In this document: piece after piece, positions 7,284 to 9,163 of the stretch
Layout of the letters: each line of letters starts with the position of its first letter
How positions within the stretch are numbered: the first letter of the stretch is position 1
DNA from: Alkaliphilus sp.
GTDB lineage: Bacteria > Bacillota > Clostridia > Peptostreptococcales > Thermotaleaceae
Length of the DNA stretch: 9,163 nt
NCBI GenBank assembly: GCA_018335765.1
Contig: JAGXRU010000275.1
Location: 1-9,163 of the forward strand
Direction: 5' to 3'
Made by a program: the position numbers and the translations under genes
Notes under the pieces: model-generated
Seen by the model: the letters and a program-made list of their open reading frames with translations, nothing else
Told to the model about the DNA's origin: nothing
Database searches by the model: none

Positions 7284-7309
7284 CCACCTCCTCTGCAACT
7301 TTTAGTTGC
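7284..7309 (-). promoter_or_regulatory. rplJ Shine-Dalgarno with an adjoining hairpin
   Basis: AGGAGGTGG (7292-7284) is the SD for ATG 7274. Immediately upstream, GCAACU (7309-7304) and AGUUGC (7300-7295) form a perfect 6-bp stem with a three-base loop. Downstream, AGGU (7289-7286) can pair with ACCU (7281-7278), partly covering the SD. The pairings are seen in the sequence; a role in translation is inferred. Confidence 0.6.
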
Positions 7310-7330
7310 TTAATACCAACTTCATCAAAT

Positions 7331-7361
7331 GATAAACCTCTCTACCGTAGACATAGAGAGG
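7331..7361 (-). terminator. Hairpin closing the L10 leader, likely attenuator
   Basis: CCUCUCUA (7361-7354) pairs perfectly with UAGAGAGG (7344-7337) around a nine-base loop, followed by TTTATC. The loop contains GUCUACGG, the 3' strand of the L10 leader closing helix. The two folds compete, as expected of an attenuator. The following T-run is short, so termination may be weak or need NusA or NusG. In B. subtilis, L10-L12 controls rplJL by attenuation at an equivalent place. Confidence 0.6.
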
Positions 7362-7438
7362 CCTCTTATAGTTTTTCAATCTATAGGAAACAACCTCGGC
7401 AGGTATTATTAAGCCCTAAGGCACCTACTGTCTACGGT
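7344..7438 (-). promoter_or_regulatory. L10 leader (autoregulatory RNA bound by L10-L12)
   Basis: The leader is closed by a perfect 10-bp helix: ACCGUAGACA (7438-7429) with UGUCUACGGU (7353-7344). Inside are the family-typical AGGUGCCUUAGGGCUUAA and ACCUGCCGAGGU segments, with the AGGU/ACCU pairing and the asymmetric internal loop. A second arm is formed by UAUAG/CUAUA, and GAGGCC then leads into the closing strand. This is the architecture of the L10 leader known upstream of rplJ in many Bacillota. It lies between rplA and rplJ in the correct orientation. The L10(L12)4 complex is the known ligand in the family. Confidence 0.9.
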
Positions 7439-7470
7439 GAATATTCGAATTTCATTTTTTTGAATTATTT

Positions 7471-7500
7471 ATTTTGCCACTTGATAATAATTTATGACAA
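7471..7500 (-). promoter_or_regulatory. Weak candidate promoter for rplJL
   Basis: TTGTCA (7500-7495), an 18-bp spacer and CAAAAT (7476-7471), with TGG directly before the -10, resemble an extended -10 sigma-A promoter. The predicted start near 7464 would lie about 26 nt before the L10 leader. The -10 is poor, and the region is so AT-rich that chance matches are likely. Confidence 0.3.
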
Positions 7501-7511
7501 TAATTAATGTT

Positions 7512-8210
7512 TTACGCCATAACCTTTGTTGGATTTATTTTAACTCCAGGTCCCATAGTGCTAGCCACAACAACACTTCTTAAATATTGTCCTTTTGCAG
7601 CAGATGGTTTTGATTTAACTATGGCTTCAATTAATGTATGGAAGTTATCACTTAATTTTTCAATTCCAAAGGATACTTTTCCGATTGGAACGTGAATAAT
7701 ATTTGTTTTGTCTAATCTGTATTCAACTTTACCAGCTTTAATTTCCTTCACAGCTCGATCAACATCAAAGGTAACAGTACCTGATTTTGGATTTGGCATT
7801 AATCCTTTTGGGCCGAGCACTCTACCCAATCTACCTACTACTCCCATCATGTCAGGAGTTGCTACAACCACGTCAAAATCAAACCAGTTTTCTTTTTGGA
7901 TTTTCTCAACCATGTCCTCAGCACCTACAAAATCAGCACCGGCATTTTCAGCTTCTTTAGCCTTATCACCCTTTGCAAACACTAACACTTTTCTGGTTTT
8001 ACCTGTTCCATGAGGTAATACAATTGCACCTCTGACTTGTTGATCTGCATGTCTTGAATCAACACCTAGTTTCACATGAGCTTCAACAGTTTCATCAAAC
8101 TTTGCCTTTGAAGTTTTTGAAACTAACTCGAAAGCTTCAGATGGCTCATAAAGATTTGCTCTGTTTATAAGTTTTACACTCTCTTGATACTTTTTTCCTC
8201 TTTTTGGCAT
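7512..8210 (-). CDS. rplA: 50S ribosomal protein L1, 232 aa
   Basis: Forms the mobile L1 stalk at the E site, binds 23S rRNA helices 76-78 and helps release deacylated tRNA. In many bacteria it also represses its own mRNA. The length is typical. Domain I is formed by the N- and C-terminal ends, with KFDETVEAHVKLGVD at 37-51 and the RNA-contacting STMGPG at 217-222. Domain II lies between them. The family signature LGRVLGPKGLMPNPKSGTVT spans 128-147. ATG 8210 follows AGGGAGGAAATAAA, a strong SD with good spacing. It lies 66 bp after rplK. Upstream of the SD is an L1-binding-like motif, so autogenous translational control is likely. Nothing is odd in the protein. Confidence 0.98.
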   Translation of the reverse strand: MPKRGKKYQESVKLINRANLYEPSEAFELVSKTSKAKFDETVEAHVKLGVDSRHADQQVRGAIVLPHGTGKTRKVLVFAKGDKAKEAENAGADFVGAEDMVEKIQKENWFDFDVVVATPDMMGVVGRLGRVLGPKGLMPNPKSGTVTFDVDRAVKEIKAGKVEYRLDKTNIIHVPIGKVSFGIEKLSDNFHTLIEAIVKSKPSAAKGQYLRSVVVASTMGPGVKINPTKVMA

Positions 8211-8225
8211 TTTATTTCCTCCCTA

Positions 8226-8254
8226 GTGGTTTTAGCGGTACTTAAACCTCCCAC
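8226..8254 (-). promoter_or_regulatory. Candidate L1-binding operator before rplA
   Basis: GUGG (8254-8251) pairs with CCAC (8229-8226), and GGU (8248-8246) pairs with ACC (8239-8237). This leaves unpaired GA on one side and GCUAAAA on the other. This asymmetric internal loop between two short helices matches the recognition element shared by the 23S L1 site and known L1-regulated mRNAs. It ends 2 nt before the AGGGAGG of rplA, so bound L1 would block ribosome access. The match is from memory and by eye. Confidence 0.65.
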
Positions 8255-8276
8255 GTAATTTGCATTTTACAACCTA

Positions 8277-8702
8277 CTATTCTTCAACAACAATTCCCAT
8301 ACTTCTAGCTGTTCCTTTAACCATGCTCATTGCAGTCTCCAAACTACCTGCATTTAAATCAGGCATCTTCAACTCAGCAATTTCTCTTACCTTATCTATT
8401 GAAATTCTGGCCACCTTGGTTTTGTTTGGTGTACCTGAACCACTCTCTATTTTTGCAGCTTTTTTTAACAGAATCGCAGCTGGTGGAGTCTTTGTGATGA
8501 AGGTAAATGATCTGTCTTGATATACTGTTATTACTACCGGTATTATTAAACCAACTTGATCCGCAGTTCTAGCATTAAATTCTTTGCAAAATTGCATTAT
8601 ATTAACACCTTGCTGACCAAGAGCTGGGCCTACTGGTGGTGCCGGAGTGCCTTTTCCTGCAGGAATTTGCAGTTTTACTAATCCCGTAACTTTTTTAGCC
8701 AT
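8277..8702 (-). CDS. rplK: 50S ribosomal protein L11, 141 aa
   Basis: Binds 23S rRNA helices 43-44 with L10, forming the GTPase-associated centre. It is needed for stringent-factor (RelA/Rel) activation on stalled ribosomes and is part of the thiostrepton site. The length is exactly typical. The N-terminal domain (1-71) carries LQIPAGKGTPAPPVGPALG with Pro22 and Pro23, where thiostrepton resistance changes are known, so a wild-type site is expected. The C-terminal rRNA-binding domain (72-141) has KMPDLNAGSLETAMSMVKG (112-130) near the end. ATG 8702 is preceded by AAGGAGGTG at good spacing. It lies 103 bp after nusG and 66 bp before rplA. No L1-like operator is visible before it, unlike the E. 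coli L11 operon, where L1 acts upstream of rplK. Confidence 0.98.
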   Translation of the reverse strand: MAKKVTGLVKLQIPAGKGTPAPPVGPALGQQGVNIMQFCKEFNARTADQVGLIIPVVITVYQDRSFTFITKTPPAAILLKKAAKIESGSGTPNKTKVARISIDKVREIAELKMPDLNAGSLETAMSMVKGTARSMGIVVEE

Positions 8703-8805
8703 AGTTACACCTCCTTATTATTGTATATTGCTATTGATGTCCTTCTTATGTTTATCTAAAAGCATCATTGCCTTTTAATATAGCATTTATTTAAAAAATA
8801 AAAAA

Positions 8806-9163
8806 CTATAGTTTTTCTACCTGTCCAAAATCTAATTCCACGGGAGTATCGCGTCCAAACATGGAAATCAATACTTTCATGGTATGTTTCTCTATGTTAA
8901 TTCCTTTCACTGTACCTATAAAGCTTTCAAATGGTCCTGAAACAACCTTGACAGTATCTGCAACTGCCACATCAATGGTAACAACAGGTGCCTCAATGCC
9001 CATGTTCTTAACTTCTTCATCAGTTAGCGGGATAGGCTTAGAACCCGGACCGACAAAACCAGTTACACCTCTGGTGTTTCTGATTACATACCAAGTCTCA
9101 TCATTCATAATCATATGAACAATGACATAACCAGGAAAGATTTTTTTCTGTTTAACCTTCTTT
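8806..9163 (-). CDS. nusG: Transcription factor NusG, C-terminal 118 residues; 5' end outside the window
   Basis: NusG binds the RNA polymerase clamp and links it to the ribosome (S10) or to Rho; in Bacillota it also promotes pausing. The frame is open to the window edge, with the first whole codon at 9162, and the Met at 9114 is internal. The end of the NGN domain shows KKIFPGYVIV then NDETWYVIRNTRGVTGFVG, with GPGSKPIPLTDEEV leading to the linker. The C-terminal KOW domain follows, with DTVKVVSGPFESFIGTVKGI. The protein ends in QVEKL and a TAG stop, as usual for the family. The missing part should be about 55-60 residues. The gene lies 103 bp before rplK, the standard order, which usually follows secE upstream. 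Confidence 0.97.
   Translation of the reverse strand, partial: KKVKQKKIFPGYVIVHMIMNDETWYVIRNTRGVTGFVGPGSKPIPLTDEEVKNMGIEAPVVTIDVAVADTVKVVSGPFESFIGTVKGINIEKHTMKVLISMFGRDTPVELDFGQVEKL

Noticed and set aside
8801..8816. Palindrome AAAAACTATAGTTTTT over the nusG stop codon, followed by T-rich DNA, as a terminator
   Set aside because: The stem has one G-C pair and six base pairs at most, so it is probably too weak; nusG and rplK are normally cotranscribed.

Overview
This window is a housekeeping locus from a low-GC Gram-positive bacterium. The best fit is Bacillota, class Clostridia. The evidence is the AT-rich DNA with A/T-ending codons, strong AGGAGG-type Shine-Dalgarno (SD) sites before most genes, a TTG-started rpoC, an L10 leader RNA of the Bacillota kind, and RpoB and L7/L12 sequences of Gram-positive type. 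No species can be named from this sequence alone. All genes lie on the minus strand, so transcription runs from high to low coordinates.

In transcription order the layout is: nusG (3' part, enters at 9163), rplK, rplA, rplJ, rplL, a strong intrinsic terminator, a gene-free gap of about 610 bp holding a promoter and a long rpoB leader, rpoB, and rpoC (5' part, leaves at position 1). This is the classic nusG-rplKAJL-rpoBC cluster. It joins the ribosomal L1 stalk (L1), the L7/L12 stalk and its base (L10, L11), the elongation factor NusG, and the two large subunits of RNA polymerase.

The coding content is ordinary; the interest lies in the RNA-level control. Four sites stand out. (1) A compact L1-binding-like motif sits directly before the rplA SD. 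(2) A canonical L10 leader before rplJ has a 10-bp closing helix that excludes a downstream hairpin. (3) A 19-bp-stem terminator after rplL is followed by a good sigma-A promoter, so rpoBC can be transcribed separately from the ribosomal protein genes. (4) The rpoB leader, of about 437 nt, has mutually exclusive helices near the start codon and a duplicated SD-like 11-mer. I know of no described regulator for this leader.

No mobile element, CRISPR array, tRNA, rRNA, defence gene or foreign-looking gene is visible. Many open frames exist on the plus strand, but they are shadows of the minus-strand genes. I see no evidence of a new multi-gene system here. The rpoB leader is the one element that could be undescribed.
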